DNA from: Clostridia bacterium
Lineage (GTDB): Bacteria; Bacillota; Clostridia; Oscillospirales; Acutalibacteraceae
DNA: 60,493 bases
Reading direction: 5' to 3'
Assembly: GCA_017516315.1 (NCBI GenBank)
Contig: JAFXDE010000028.1
Span: 1 to 60,493, forward strand
The stretch's first letter is position 1. Each line of letters begins with the position of its first letter. This document shows positions 1-8,038 of this stretch, one piece after another. A program made the translations under genes and the position numbers. Under the pieces are notes generated by a model that was given only the letters and a program-made list of their open reading frames with translations, searched no databases and was not told the DNA's origin.

Positions 1-235
1 CACTTATACGGACAGGGAAAGGGCAAGTGGAAACCCATTTTCCCGAAAGTTAACAGAATATTTAAAGTTAATTGTTTATTTGTCTGCTGTTAACTTGATT
101 CTTTTTTCTTCTTTTCATCTCCATTCATTCTGTTTTGTAAAACGGCTTTTTGCCCGTTTGGGGATTTTCGGGTCCGAAATCCAATGCTCGTTAAGACAAG
201 GACACAAACCCGCTGAAAGAAAAAATGCAAAACAA

Positions 236-323
236 AAAAGCTGTTACACAGGCAACAGAAATAAGCGTGGGGAGAAAATCTCACCTCGCTCATATTCTGT
301 TTGGTCACTATGTAACAGCTTTT
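236..323. repeat. nested imperfect palindrome (possible RNA or miniature element)
   Basis: Three nested stems are visible. The outer stem is 13 bp and perfect (236-248 with 311-323). The middle stem pairs 254-267 with 287-301, including a perfect 7-bp AACAGAA/TTCTGTT block and an AGCG/CGCT block. The inner stem pairs GAGA (272-275) with TCTC (279-282) and GG with CC outside it. Arm ends AAAAGC/GCTTTT give a short T run on either strand. It could be a structured RNA, a bidirectional terminator or a miniature mobile element. No direct target duplication was recognised. Confidence 0.5.
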
Positions 324-901
324 AAATAAAGCTAAATATAAATCGATGTGTGTGGCTGTTTGAGCAAAGCATAATTAAAGTAGTTGTGGTTTTGCCAAGC
401 TCAACAAAAACATCGTGACGGTGGTATGATATATTATTTTGAAAAAATTGACAACGGGAAATTTGTCGAATGGTTTAAAAATTTTTTTGCGGTCAATAAT
501 ATTTGGTTTAGTCTTTTAAAAATCTTTTTATCTCCCTATATATATCACGACATAAGGAAGGGTGAAATGTTCCAAGATTTTCAAAAAAGTTGAAAAAATT
601 TTTTGAGTGAGAAAAATGTGACACAGTATTCATATAGCCAAAATTTGATTTTATTGCTTCGCAACCTGCCGCATAACACTGACGTGTTTGAATTTTTTCT
701 GAGTATTATTGAATTATTACATCCTTCCTTGAAATTTTTTTGTAACCTTAACGGTTATACGGTGAGGGTATCACCCTCGTAATTTCCAAAGAGCACAGAA
801 TGTTTTTGTTGTCAAGATAAGAAGCGGAGCGGCTCTTGACAATGGAAACAGACCGTGGTAATTAAAAGTCCGTCTGAATTTTTATGTAACATATTATCAT
901 A

Positions 902-947
902 AACACACAAGCCCCTTCCCAACAAAAAGGAAAGAGGTTTGTGTGTT
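902..947 (-). terminator. strong hairpin after niaR, probable terminator of the nad operon
   Basis: AACACACAA at 902-910 pairs with TTGTGTGTT at 939-947. The stem continues inward through CC.CTT.C and GG.AAG.GG, giving arms of about 18 bases with a few mismatches around an A-rich loop. It lies 37 bases past the niaR stop codon. The T run on the minus strand is short and broken, so termination efficiency is uncertain. Confidence 0.6.
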
Positions 948-983
948 AAAAGTATATGGGGTGAGGAGATTTTTGCTAATCAA

Positions 984-1496
984 TTAAATTTCAGGAGCAA
1001 TATACCCTTTTTCCGATAAAACTTCTGCGATTCTGTCAAGAATTTCCTCCTTTTCAGCACGGACGGTATGATAATGATAGCCGCCGGTTATGTTCATAAG
1101 CTCTGTTGATTTGCCCGTTCTTACACCCTCCATAAACTGTTTTACCTGAAGGCGGGAAAAAATATTAAGCGGTGCAACGAGCTTACCGTACACCTTATGC
1201 CATACAAACACATCAGCAACCGTTCCGCCGAGGTCAACGATAATATTAAGCTCATCCTCCGTTTCCTCGGTGGTGTGCTTCAGCTTAAAAACTCTCTCCT
1301 TAAAGGGCGACTTCTGAAGAATGTAGCCGTTGTGGGTCGAAAGAATATCGAAGCCCTGACCCTTAAGTACAGAAATATCCTGCACGATTATCTGTCTCGA
1401 TACTCCGCACTTTTCCGAAAGCTCACCGCCGGGTATGGGTCTGTCCTCTGAAAGCAGAAGGTTAATAATAGATTTTCTTCTTTCCTGTGCCTTCAT
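984..1496 (-). CDS. niaR: NiaR-type niacin-responsive transcriptional repressor
   Basis: A 170-residue regulator of NAD synthesis genes. The first 60 residues form a winged helix-turn-helix of the HTH_11/BirA type (ERRKSIINLLL, then GGELSEKCGVSRQ). The rest matches the 3H ligand-binding domain, which in this family senses nicotinic acid with metal help; conserved histidines are visible in FKLKHTTEE, VWHKVYGKL and GGYHYHTVRA. The ATG at 1496 follows an AAGGAG ribosome site. It is the last gene of the nadA-nadB-nadC-niaR run, 21 bases after nadC, so the repressor is probably co-transcribed with its targets and autoregulated. The family role (repression when niacin is available) is established for Bacillus and Thermotoga homologues; the target here is inferred from context. 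Confidence 0.92.
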   Translation of the reverse strand: MKAQERRKSIINLLLSEDRPIPGGELSEKCGVSRQIIVQDISVLKGQGFDILSTHNGYILQKSPFKERVFKLKHTTEETEDELNIIVDLGGTVADVFVWHKVYGKLVAPLNIFSRLQVKQFMEGVRTGKSTELMNITGGYHYHTVRAEKEEILDRIAEVLSEKGYIAPEI

Positions 1497-1517
1497 AATT
1501 TTCTCCTTGAATTAAAT

Positions 1518-2369
1518 TTATATTGCGTGAAGATTTTTAAGTGAGAGGTCAAGAATGGGAGAAGAGTGTGTAAGCGCCCCGCTTGAGATGTAGTCAACAC
1601 CTATATCAACAAGCCTTGCCACATTTTCTTTGGTGACATTACCGCTGCACTCTGTTTCTGCCTTGCCCTTACAGAGCTTGACTGCTTCCTTCATATCTTC
1701 GACACTCATATTGTCAAGCATTATAATATCTGCACCTGCCTCGAGAGCTTCTCTGAGCATATCAAGGCTTTCAACCTCTACCTCAATTTTGCGTACAAAG
1801 GGAGCGTACTCTTTAGCCATGGTAACAGCTTCCTTTACTCCGCCTGCAGCTCCGATGTGATTATCCTTAAGGAGAATACCGTCGCTTAAATTATAGCGGT
1901 GATTATATCCGCCGCCTACCTTGACTGCATACTTTTCAAAAATTCTCATATTCGGCGTAGTCTTACGGGTATCGAGAAGCTTTGTCGCGGTGCCTTCGAG
2001 AAGGTCAGCGATCTTTCTCGTATAAGTGGCAATACCACTCATCCTCTGAAGATAATTGAGCGCTGTTCTTTCGCCCGAAAGAAGAACTCTGATGTCTCCC
2101 TTTACAAGACCGATTTTCTGTCCATTTGTAACGGCATCGCCGTCTTTCACGGTAAAGCTGACCTCAGTTTTTTCATCGAGCAATTCAAATACTCTTCTGA
2201 AAACATCAAGGCCTGCAATAACACCGTCTTCCTTACAGATAAGCTCAACCTCACCGAGCTGATAGCAGGGCATAACGGAATTGGTTGTAATGTCCTCGCT
2301 TGTAATGTCCTCCTGTAAGGCACTTAAAATAAGATTATCCGCATTAAGCTTCATTGAAATATCATTCAT
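1518..2369 (-). CDS. nadC: nicotinate-nucleotide pyrophosphorylase (quinolinate phosphoribosyltransferase)
   Basis: A 283-residue cytoplasmic enzyme, full length for the family. It converts quinolinate and PRPP to nicotinate mononucleotide, CO2 and pyrophosphate, the third step of the aspartate route to NAD. The N-terminal alpha/beta sandwich (about residues 5-110) is followed by the barrel. Family signatures include LNYLQRMSGIATYTR, LLDTRKTTPNMR, KVGGGYNHRYNLSDGILLKDNH and DIIMLDNMS, which supply substrate-binding Arg, His and Lys residues and the late acidic residues. The ATG at 2369 overlaps the end of nadB by 8 bases, with an AAGGAGA ribosome site inside nadB, so translation is likely coupled. 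Confidence 0.96.
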   Translation of the reverse strand: MNDISMKLNADNLILSALQEDITSEDITTNSVMPCYQLGEVELICKEDGVIAGLDVFRRVFELLDEKTEVSFTVKDGDAVTNGQKIGLVKGDIRVLLSGERTALNYLQRMSGIATYTRKIADLLEGTATKLLDTRKTTPNMRIFEKYAVKVGGGYNHRYNLSDGILLKDNHIGAAGGVKEAVTMAKEYAPFVRKIEVEVESLDMLREALEAGADIIMLDNMSVEDMKEAVKLCKGKAETECSGNVTKENVARLVDIGVDYISSGALTHSSPILDLSLKNLHAI

Positions 2370-3636
2370 GGCTTTTTCTCTCCTTTTCTATCGCTTCAAG
2401 AACTGTAATTTTGTATTTTTCCTCGTAGCCCTCATAAACCGAAGGATCGATGGGTATATCCTTTTTATCCTCCGCGGCCCTGTAGTTTTTCACAATGTCG
2501 GTGGCGGCACGCTTTGCGAAAACGAGGCTTTCAAGCAGTGAGTTGCTTGCCAATCTGTTTTTTCCGTGTACACCGTTGCAGGCAGTTTCACCTACGGCGT
2601 AAAGGCGTTCCATCGAGGTTTTGCTGAAGCCGTCGACATCAATGCCACCCATAAAATAATGCTGTGAGGGTACGACGGGAATCGGCTCTTCGGTCACATC
2701 GTAGCCTTCCTCAAGACAGCGCTGATAAATATTCGGGAAGTGGTTTCTGATTTCCTTTTCGGGAATGGGAGCAAGAGAAAGCCAGACATGCTCACTGCCC
2801 TCTTTTTTCATCTCTTCAAAAATGGCATTTGCCACCACATCTCTCGGCAGAAGCTCGTTTACAAATCTTTCTCCCTTTGAATTCAGAAGAACTGCACCCT
2901 CACCTCTTACAGATTCTGATATGAGGAACTCTCTGCCGTGCTTTTTAGTGTAGAGGGTTGTGGGATGAATCTGTATGTAATCAATATGCTGAAGCCTTAT
3001 ACCGTGCTTCAGAGCTACTGCCAGAGCATCACCTGTCAGGTGTCGGTAATTGGTCGAATGCTTGAACAGGCCGCCTATACCGCCCGTAGCAAGAACCGTA
3101 TAATCTGCGCTTATGCTTACATACTCGCCCTTTTCATCGTGTCCGATAATGCCCCTGCACTCACCGTTATAACAGATAAGATCCACCATCGTAAAGTTTT
3201 CTATCAGCGTAATGTTTCTTCTGTTTCTTACGGTGTTAAGTAAATTCTGCGTGATTTCCTTACCCGTTTCATCCTCGTGGAATAAGATTCTGGGATTTGA
3301 ATGAGCGCCTTCACGGGTATATGTAAACTCTTCACCGTCTTTTTCAAACCTTGCGCCGAAGAAAACCAGGTCTCTTATTACCTCCTGAGAGGAACGAATC
3401 ATAATTTCCACCGAATCGGGGTTGTTTTCATAGTGACCGGCTTTCATTGTATCCTCATAAAAGGCCTTATAATCCGCTTCATCACGCAAAACGCATATAC
3501 CGCCCTGGGCAAGAAAGGAGTCACTTTTAGGAGCTTCGTCTTTAGTTACGATTATAATATTTTTATATTCGGGCAGATTAAGTGCGCAGTAAAGACCTGC
3601 CACACCGCTGCCGACGATAACAACATCTGTATTCAT
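2362..3636 (-). CDS. nadB: L-aspartate oxidase
   Basis: A 424-residue flavoprotein of the fumarate reductase/succinate dehydrogenase family. It oxidises L-aspartate to iminoaspartate, which NadA uses directly. The N-terminal FAD-binding Rossmann signature is VVIVGSGVAGLYCAL. Catalytic-domain blocks include FLAQGGICVL, THREGAHSN-like TREGAHSNPRIL, IQIHPTTLY, SVRGEGAVLLN and the FAD-contact block GETACNGVHGKNRLASNSLLE. At 424 residues it is about 100 shorter than Bacillus or E. coli NadB because the C-terminal helical domain is largely missing. Short clostridial NadB proteins of this kind exist, so I read it as functional. The ribosome site is weak (AGATGAGA), consistent with coupling to nadA 6 bases upstream. 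Confidence 0.95.
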   Translation of the reverse strand: MNTDVVIVGSGVAGLYCALNLPEYKNIIIVTKDEAPKSDSFLAQGGICVLRDEADYKAFYEDTMKAGHYENNPDSVEIMIRSSQEVIRDLVFFGARFEKDGEEFTYTREGAHSNPRILFHEDETGKEITQNLLNTVRNRRNITLIENFTMVDLICYNGECRGIIGHDEKGEYVSISADYTVLATGGIGGLFKHSTNYRHLTGDALAVALKHGIRLQHIDYIQIHPTTLYTKKHGREFLISESVRGEGAVLLNSKGERFVNELLPRDVVANAIFEEMKKEGSEHVWLSLAPIPEKEIRNHFPNIYQRCLEEGYDVTEEPIPVVPSQHYFMGGIDVDGFSKTSMERLYAVGETACNGVHGKNRLASNSLLESLVFAKRAATDIVKNYRAAEDKKDIPIDPSVYEGYEEKYKITVLEAIEKERKSHE

Positions 3637-3642
3637 TTTATC

Positions 3643-4542
3643 TCATCTCGCAAGTTCAAGCATTTTATCCAGAGGAAGCATAGCCCTGCTACGGGTTTTC
3701 TCGTCAATTATTATTTCATTCTCTTCATTTTGAAGCACATCAAGGACTGTTTTCAATGAATTGAGCTTCATATCAACACAGCAGGGACAGGGCTCGGGGA
3801 AGAAGAATTTTTTATGGGGATTATCACCCATAAGTCTGCAGCTTACCCCCTCTTCCGTACAGATAATGAATTCCTTTTCACGGCTGTCTTTGGCATAATC
3901 GATAATCTCTGCCGTGCTTCCGATAAAGTCGGATATCTCAAGAACCTCTTTTTCACATTCGGGATGAGTAAGCACTTTTGCATCGGGATGCTTCTCTTTT
4001 TCCTTAAGGACCTGCTCTGCGGTAATTTTCGCGTGTATGGGGCAGAAGCCGTCATTAAGGATAATGTTTTTTTCGGGTACCTGCCTTGCGACAAAGGAGC
4101 CGAGATTTTTATCGGGAATAAAAAATATGTTTTTGTTTTCAAGTGCCTTCACTATCTTGACGGCATTTGATGAGGTAACGCAAACATCGCTCTGACATTT
4201 GAGCTCAGCCGTGGAATTTATGTAGCAGACAACTGCAAGGTCGTCGTACCTTCTGCGCATTTCGGCTATTTTACCCTCAGCAACCATGTGAGCCATAGGA
4301 CAGTCTGCCGTAAGGTCAGGCACAAGCACTTTTTTATTAAAATTCAGTATCTTTGCGCTCTCACCCATAAAGCGTACACCGCAGAAAACTATTATGTCAG
4401 CCTCGACACTTTTGGCGATTTTGGCAAGATAAAAGGAATCCCCCACATAATCCGCAATCTCCTGCACATCTGCAGGAGCATAATAATGAGCAAGAATAAC
4501 CGCATTTTTTTCTTTTTTGAGCTTTAAAATTTCAGTTTTCAT
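3643..4542 (-). CDS. nadA: quinolinate synthase
   Basis: A 299-residue [4Fe-4S] dehydratase that condenses iminoaspartate with dihydroxyacetone phosphate to quinolinate. The fold is three related domains with one cluster ligand each. Candidate ligands are the Cys in IVFCGVRFMGESAK (domain 1), the Cys in KCQSDVCVTSSNA (domain 2) and a Cys of EPCPCCVDMK (domain 3). Other signatures are ILAHYYAPADVQ and LVPDLTADCPMAHM. It is the first gene of the nad operon, transcribed leftwards from a consensus promoter at 4578-4606 with a leader of about 30 nt. Together with NadB and NadC it gives a complete aspartate-to-NaMN pathway. Confidence 0.96.
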   Translation of the reverse strand: MKTEILKLKKEKNAVILAHYYAPADVQEIADYVGDSFYLAKIAKSVEADIIVFCGVRFMGESAKILNFNKKVLVPDLTADCPMAHMVAEGKIAEMRRRYDDLAVVCYINSTAELKCQSDVCVTSSNAVKIVKALENKNIFFIPDKNLGSFVARQVPEKNIILNDGFCPIHAKITAEQVLKEKEKHPDAKVLTHPECEKEVLEISDFIGSTAEIIDYAKDSREKEFIICTEEGVSCRLMGDNPHKKFFFPEPCPCCVDMKLNSLKTVLDVLQNEENEIIIDEKTRSRAMLPLDKMLELAR

Positions 4543-4577
4543 TTTTTGCTTCCTTAATTAAAATTTGTAGCGTGTGA

Positions 4578-4606
4578 ATTATATCATTACACTTTACATC
4601 TGTCAA
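4578..4606 (-). promoter_or_regulatory. consensus sigma-A promoter of the nad operon
   Basis: On the minus strand TTGACA (4606-4601) and TATAAT (4583-4578) are separated by exactly 17 bases: a perfect match to the vegetative consensus. The predicted start falls near 4571, about 30 bases before the nadA ATG. A promoter this strong on a biosynthetic operon implies tight repression. Confidence 0.88.
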
Positions 4607-4618
4607 CTTATCTGTAAA
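4593..4618. promoter_or_regulatory. candidate NiaR operator over the -35 box
   Basis: TTTACA (4593-4598) and TGTAAA (4613-4618) form an inverted repeat with a 14-bp centre, directly over the -35 hexamer. The half sites extend as ACATCTGTCAA and TTATCTGTAAA, which also look like a direct repeat of ATCTGT. NiaR regulates nad operons in related bacteria, so this is the natural operator. Assignment is by position and symmetry only. Confidence 0.45.
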
Positions 4619-4909
4619 CTTTTGTTGTGAGAATTTTACAATGCCAAATAGGTAAGATATGTGCAAAACAGCCAAAACGGGAGGCTCTCACATTTAGTGA
4701 GGACAGTTTCTTTTCTTAATAAAAGCATAAAAACAACAGACATTTTTTCTTAAAAAAAACGAAAACGAAAATATAAATGAAATTTCGGATGAAAATGTAT
4801 AATTCGATACGATAAAAAAACATTTACAAAGTGATTAAACGGTGTTACATTTATTAAAAATACGGTGTATATTTTAAGAAATACACCCGTAAAGAAAGAA
4901 GGGAAAAAT

Positions 4910-5584
4910 ATGAATATGTCAAAAATAGGAATTTTTGTGAAAGATCTTATTGCAACCGTAGTAATTCTTTTAACGATGTTATCCCCCTTCAGTGACAAAA
5001 CAGGAGTAGCCTACGAGGCTGAAAATGCAGAGAAGCTTGTTATGAGTATGTCAGTCGTCTCAGATGTACACATAGAAAAGCTCAACCCGACAAGCTATCA
5101 ATACTTTTTCGAAATACTCAAAAACATTAAGGCAGGCAAGGATATCGACGCCGTGGCTTATCTTGGCGACAATGTTATGAATGGCCAGCTTATAGAAAAC
5201 ATACTCTTCTACAATGCTGTCAAGGCAGTGAATCCCTCTGACAATCAGTATGTAATCGTCGGTAACCACGACCACGGACTCGGTGAACGCAGCTACAAAG
5301 CTTCCTGCAATGACTTCATCGCAAACAACAGACTCTATCTCGACAATAACATCGATAAGACCTACTACTACAAAATTGTAAACGGCTGCTATATTATCGC
5401 TCTTGCCTCTGAGGATGAAACGGCGCAGGGCTTTCAGATGAGCGAAATCATTTCGGGCTACGACGATGCGGTTGCGAGCTTTAATTCCGAACGCGAGCGC
5501 AACGAAGAGCAGGCAAGGCTTCTCAGGCAAGAGCAAAAGCTCGACCTTGAGAGAAAAAGAGCTCAGCGCAGGTTAAAAAAGTAA
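4910..5584 (+). CDS. truncated calcineurin-like metallophosphoesterase
   Basis: A 224-residue protein whose first 170 residues match the N-terminal half of calcineurin-like phosphoesterases. Metal-binding motifs I to III are present: DVH in VVSDVHIEK, GDN in YLGDNVMNG, and GNHDHG. A hydrophobic stretch near residues 8-28 suggests membrane anchoring or export. After about residue 175 the family sequence stops. The second half, with the late His and the GHxH motif, is replaced by a highly charged, coiled-coil-like tail of about 40 residues rich in Glu, Arg and Gln. I chose the ATG at 4910 because AAGAAGGG precedes it at good spacing. A terminator follows directly, so no separated remainder exists. 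It is either a decayed enzyme or a metal-binding half domain reused for another role. Confidence 0.75.
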   Translation: MNMSKIGIFVKDLIATVVILLTMLSPFSDKTGVAYEAENAEKLVMSMSVVSDVHIEKLNPTSYQYFFEILKNIKAGKDIDAVAYLGDNVMNGQLIENILFYNAVKAVNPSDNQYVIVGNHDHGLGERSYKASCNDFIANNRLYLDNNIDKTYYYKIVNGCYIIALASEDETAQGFQMSEIISGYDDAVASFNSERERNEEQARLLRQEQKLDLERKRAQRRLKK

Positions 5585-5605
5585 AAATACATATTTAAAA
5601 AATTA

Positions 5606-5642
5606 AAATGAGTATTCATACATCGCCATTGAATACTCATTT
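5606..5642. terminator. bidirectional rho-independent terminator
   Basis: A perfect 12-bp stem (5606-5617 with 5631-5642) with a 13-base loop has A-rich and T-rich flanks on both sides. It ends the plus-strand gene at 5584 and the minus-strand GH31 gene at 5671. Confidence 0.88.
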
Positions 5643-5670
5643 TTTAATACGCGTTATAAAAGCTCTGTGC

Positions 5671-7971
5671 TTAGCTGACCGTAATAAGCTCTCTGCTGTC
5701 CCCGTCACAAAGCCTTATTTTTACATCAAAATCCATATTACCCTCGTTAATATAAGACACCCTTACCCTGTTTTTTTCACAGACAACCGTAAACCTAAGC
5801 TTTACACAGTCGCCCTTCTGATAGCCGAAGCTTTCACCGTCGTCGGTAAAGAATTCACTTTCGAATTCACCTTCTTCAAGAGGATAAACAGTAAAGAATA
5901 TATCCTCCTTTGCTCCGAAGCCGTAGGGTGCTTCGTCGGTGGGGATAAGGCTTCCGCTTCTGACGAAGTACGGCATTTCACCCTCATCGGGAATGCTCAG
6001 CTTTATTTTCCGGCCGCCCTCGTAAAGCTTGTTGCCGAGATACCAGCTGTCCTTTTCGGGAAGATAAATTTCCGTTTCCGTTTCGCCATCATCGAAAATG
6101 AAGCCTATAAGAATATCCTTGCCGAGCATCATAGTGTCGCTTTCCTTTTTCAGCTCTTCATCGTCATAATAAAGGAAAGCGGGTGCATTTACGGGAATTT
6201 CCTTTTCCGTAGCATTATAAGCACAGTTGTAAAGATAAGGGATGAGCCTTTTCCTCTGGGCAAAGATTTTCCTTACGGCAGGAATAATGTCCTCGTAGCT
6301 CCAGGGCATAGTCGCCGAGCCGTCCTTATTCCAGGAATGAATAGTAAATCTCGGCTCGAAAACACCGTGCTGAAGCCACCTTAAAAGAAGCTCTCTCGAC
6401 GGCATTTCACCGTCAAAGCCGCCAAGATCGTGACCGTAGAAGAAAAAGCCTGAAAGTGACATGGTAAGTCCGATATTATGACAGTAGCGAAGGTCTCTGA
6501 AATCGCTTCTGTTATCCCCCGACCAGGTCTGAGCCAGACGCCTTACTGCAATGTTACCGCTTCGTGTAGAAAGGAATGGTCTTTTCCCCGGATCATTTTT
6601 CATCTGAGCCATATAGGATGAAAGCACCATAAGATAGGTAAGTGCAGGCCTTATACGGCTCGCCCTGACATATCCGTCACCGAAGCCGCTTGCCACAGCA
6701 TCACAGTCCTTTATATCATATTCGTTATTATCGTTCCAGGTAGCGGTTATACCGTAATCGAGAAGAGTCTCCTTTACCTTCTCCTCCCAGAACATAAAGG
6801 CTGAGGGGTCGGTAAAATCCATATAGCTGCCGAGTCCGTCCCAGAACTCCGTAAGGAAGGGTGTTCCGTCAGCGTTTTTTACAAACCAACCCTCCCGGGC
6901 TATTTTATCATAAAGAGGATGACTTTGTAAAAATGCAGGCTTTATGTTAGGTATTATCCTTATTCCTTCATCGGCGAATTTTCTGATAAAGGCCTCAGGC
7001 TCAGGGAATTTATCTCTGTTCCAGTTAAAAACGCATCGCAGCTTTCCTATAGATGTGTAGCCTGAGGAAAGATAGAAGCCGCCGCAGGAAAGTCCCGTCT
7101 CCTTAAGCCTTGCGAGAAAGCCGTCGAGCTGTGCTTCGCTGTCGGGTGCATCGGTATAAGCCATAGTGCTTCCGCAGTAATCAAAGCTCCAGCGCGGCGG
7201 TAAAGGCTGCTTACCGCAAAGACGGCAGAACTGCTGAAGAACGGAAAGCTTGTCACCGAAAAAGACATAATAAACGAGAGCATCATCCTCGGTACGGAAA
7301 TGCTTATAGGTGGGATAATAATTATTTATTTCCTTGCCGAAATCAGCGTAGGAGGAATCCGTGGTATCGTAAAAAATGCCGTAGGTGCCTACACTGTTTT
7401 CACATATATAAAAGGGAAGATGCTTATAAAGAGGGTCACTTTCAGCCGCATCGTAGCCCATAGCATCACTGCATTCTATACGGAAGGCTCTGCCCGATTT
7501 GTTAAGGTCACCGCCCTTATCACCGAGACCGTATATTTTCTCCCCCTTCTCACGGGTTATGTAATGAAAGCTGTCTCTTCCGAATTCACCCTCTATGTTA
7601 TAAGCCAGGGGCCTTCGGTCAGAGAAAAGCTCTTTTTCCCCGAGATAATAAGATAGATTAAAGTTCTTCAGGTCGAGATTAATCCTGACACCGCAGGGAA
7701 GAAGGAAGGTCTCTTTTCCGTTATTCTCCTTTATTTCAGCCTCACAGAGCCCGAAGCCTTCCAAAGAAAGTCTTTCTCTCCCGTTTAACATAAGGGAAAA
7801 CTCTGGACATACGGAAAATGTAGGAAGGAGCGAAGTGCAATCCTTATACATAGCCACACGGATACAGCTTCCGCTTATGAAATCTATGCGCGCAATATTC
7901 CTTCCGGAGGAATAAAAGCGGCTGTAAGGGGTTTTATCGTAAGCAGTAAAAATATGATTGAATTTATTCAT
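5671..7971 (-). CDS. glycoside hydrolase family 31 (alpha-glucosidase/alpha-xylosidase type)
   Basis: A cytoplasmic retaining alpha-glycosidase of 766 residues counted from the preferred ATG at 7971, which has GGAG seven bases upstream; an in-frame ATG 18 bases earlier is spaced less well. The N-terminal beta-sandwich covers roughly residues 1-230, followed by the (beta/alpha)8 barrel and beta domains. The catalytic nucleophile is the Asp in ATWNDNNEYD (about residue 414) and the acid/base is the Asp in WSGDNRSD (about residue 486). GHDLGGF and PRFTIHSW are further family blocks. There is no signal peptide, so substrates are imported oligosaccharides or glycosides. It lies 67 bases after the araC-type gene on the same strand and back to back with the phosphoesterase/glycosidase operon. 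Substrate cannot be read from sequence. Confidence 0.93.
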   Translation of the reverse strand: MNKFNHIFTAYDKTPYSRFYSSGRNIARIDFISGSCIRVAMYKDCTSLLPTFSVCPEFSLMLNGRERLSLEGFGLCEAEIKENNGKETFLLPCGVRINLDLKNFNLSYYLGEKELFSDRRPLAYNIEGEFGRDSFHYITREKGEKIYGLGDKGGDLNKSGRAFRIECSDAMGYDAAESDPLYKHLPFYICENSVGTYGIFYDTTDSSYADFGKEINNYYPTYKHFRTEDDALVYYVFFGDKLSVLQQFCRLCGKQPLPPRWSFDYCGSTMAYTDAPDSEAQLDGFLARLKETGLSCGGFYLSSGYTSIGKLRCVFNWNRDKFPEPEAFIRKFADEGIRIIPNIKPAFLQSHPLYDKIAREGWFVKNADGTPFLTEFWDGLGSYMDFTDPSAFMFWEEKVKETLLDYGITATWNDNNEYDIKDCDAVASGFGDGYVRASRIRPALTYLMVLSSYMAQMKNDPGKRPFLSTRSGNIAVRRLAQTWSGDNRSDFRDLRYCHNIGLTMSLSGFFFYGHDLGGFDGEMPSRELLLRWLQHGVFEPRFTIHSWNKDGSATMPWSYEDIIPAVRKIFAQRKRLIPYLYNCAYNATEKEIPVNAPAFLYYDDEELKKESDTMMLGKDILIGFIFDDGETETEIYLPEKDSWYLGNKLYEGGRKIKLSIPDEGEMPYFVRSGSLIPTDEAPYGFGAKEDIFFTVYPLEEGEFESEFFTDDGESFGYQKGDCVKLRFTVVCEKNRVRVSYINEGNMDFDVKIRLCDGDSRELITVS

Positions 7972-8038
7972 TGTCTTTCTCCGTTTCATAAAGCTCCACC
8001 GGCCGAAAAATCCGCCCTCAAGAAGCCTGCGTTTAAAT

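Larger units (their letters stand above)
1..983. other. AT-rich region without a convincing gene
   Basis: About 980 bases upstream of the end of niaR hold no open frame with both a plausible ribosome site and a recognisable protein. What can be seen are hairpins: 162-182 (GGATTTTCGG/CCGAAATCC), the large nested palindrome at 236-323, 765-779 (GAGGGT-atc-ACCCTC), 811-840 (GTCAAGA/TCTTGAC arms) and the strong hairpin at 902-947 after niaR. A 69-codon frame at 384-593 has no good ribosome site and a strongly biased composition, so it is not called. The stretch could carry a non-coding RNA or regulatory DNA for a gene to the left of the window; nothing visible decides this. Confidence 0.5.

Noticed and set aside
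384-593. small protein gene in the left gene-free region
   Set aside because: No good ribosome site, aromatic-rich AT-driven composition and no family resemblance; left uncalled.
4543-4909. riboswitch upstream of nadA
   Set aside because: The promoter leaves a leader of only about 30 nt, too short for known NAD-pathway riboswitches; control by NiaR is the simpler reading.
5608-6384. 258-codon open frame on the plus strand
   Set aside because: It begins inside the terminator hairpin and runs antisense to the GH31 gene, with no recognisable domain.
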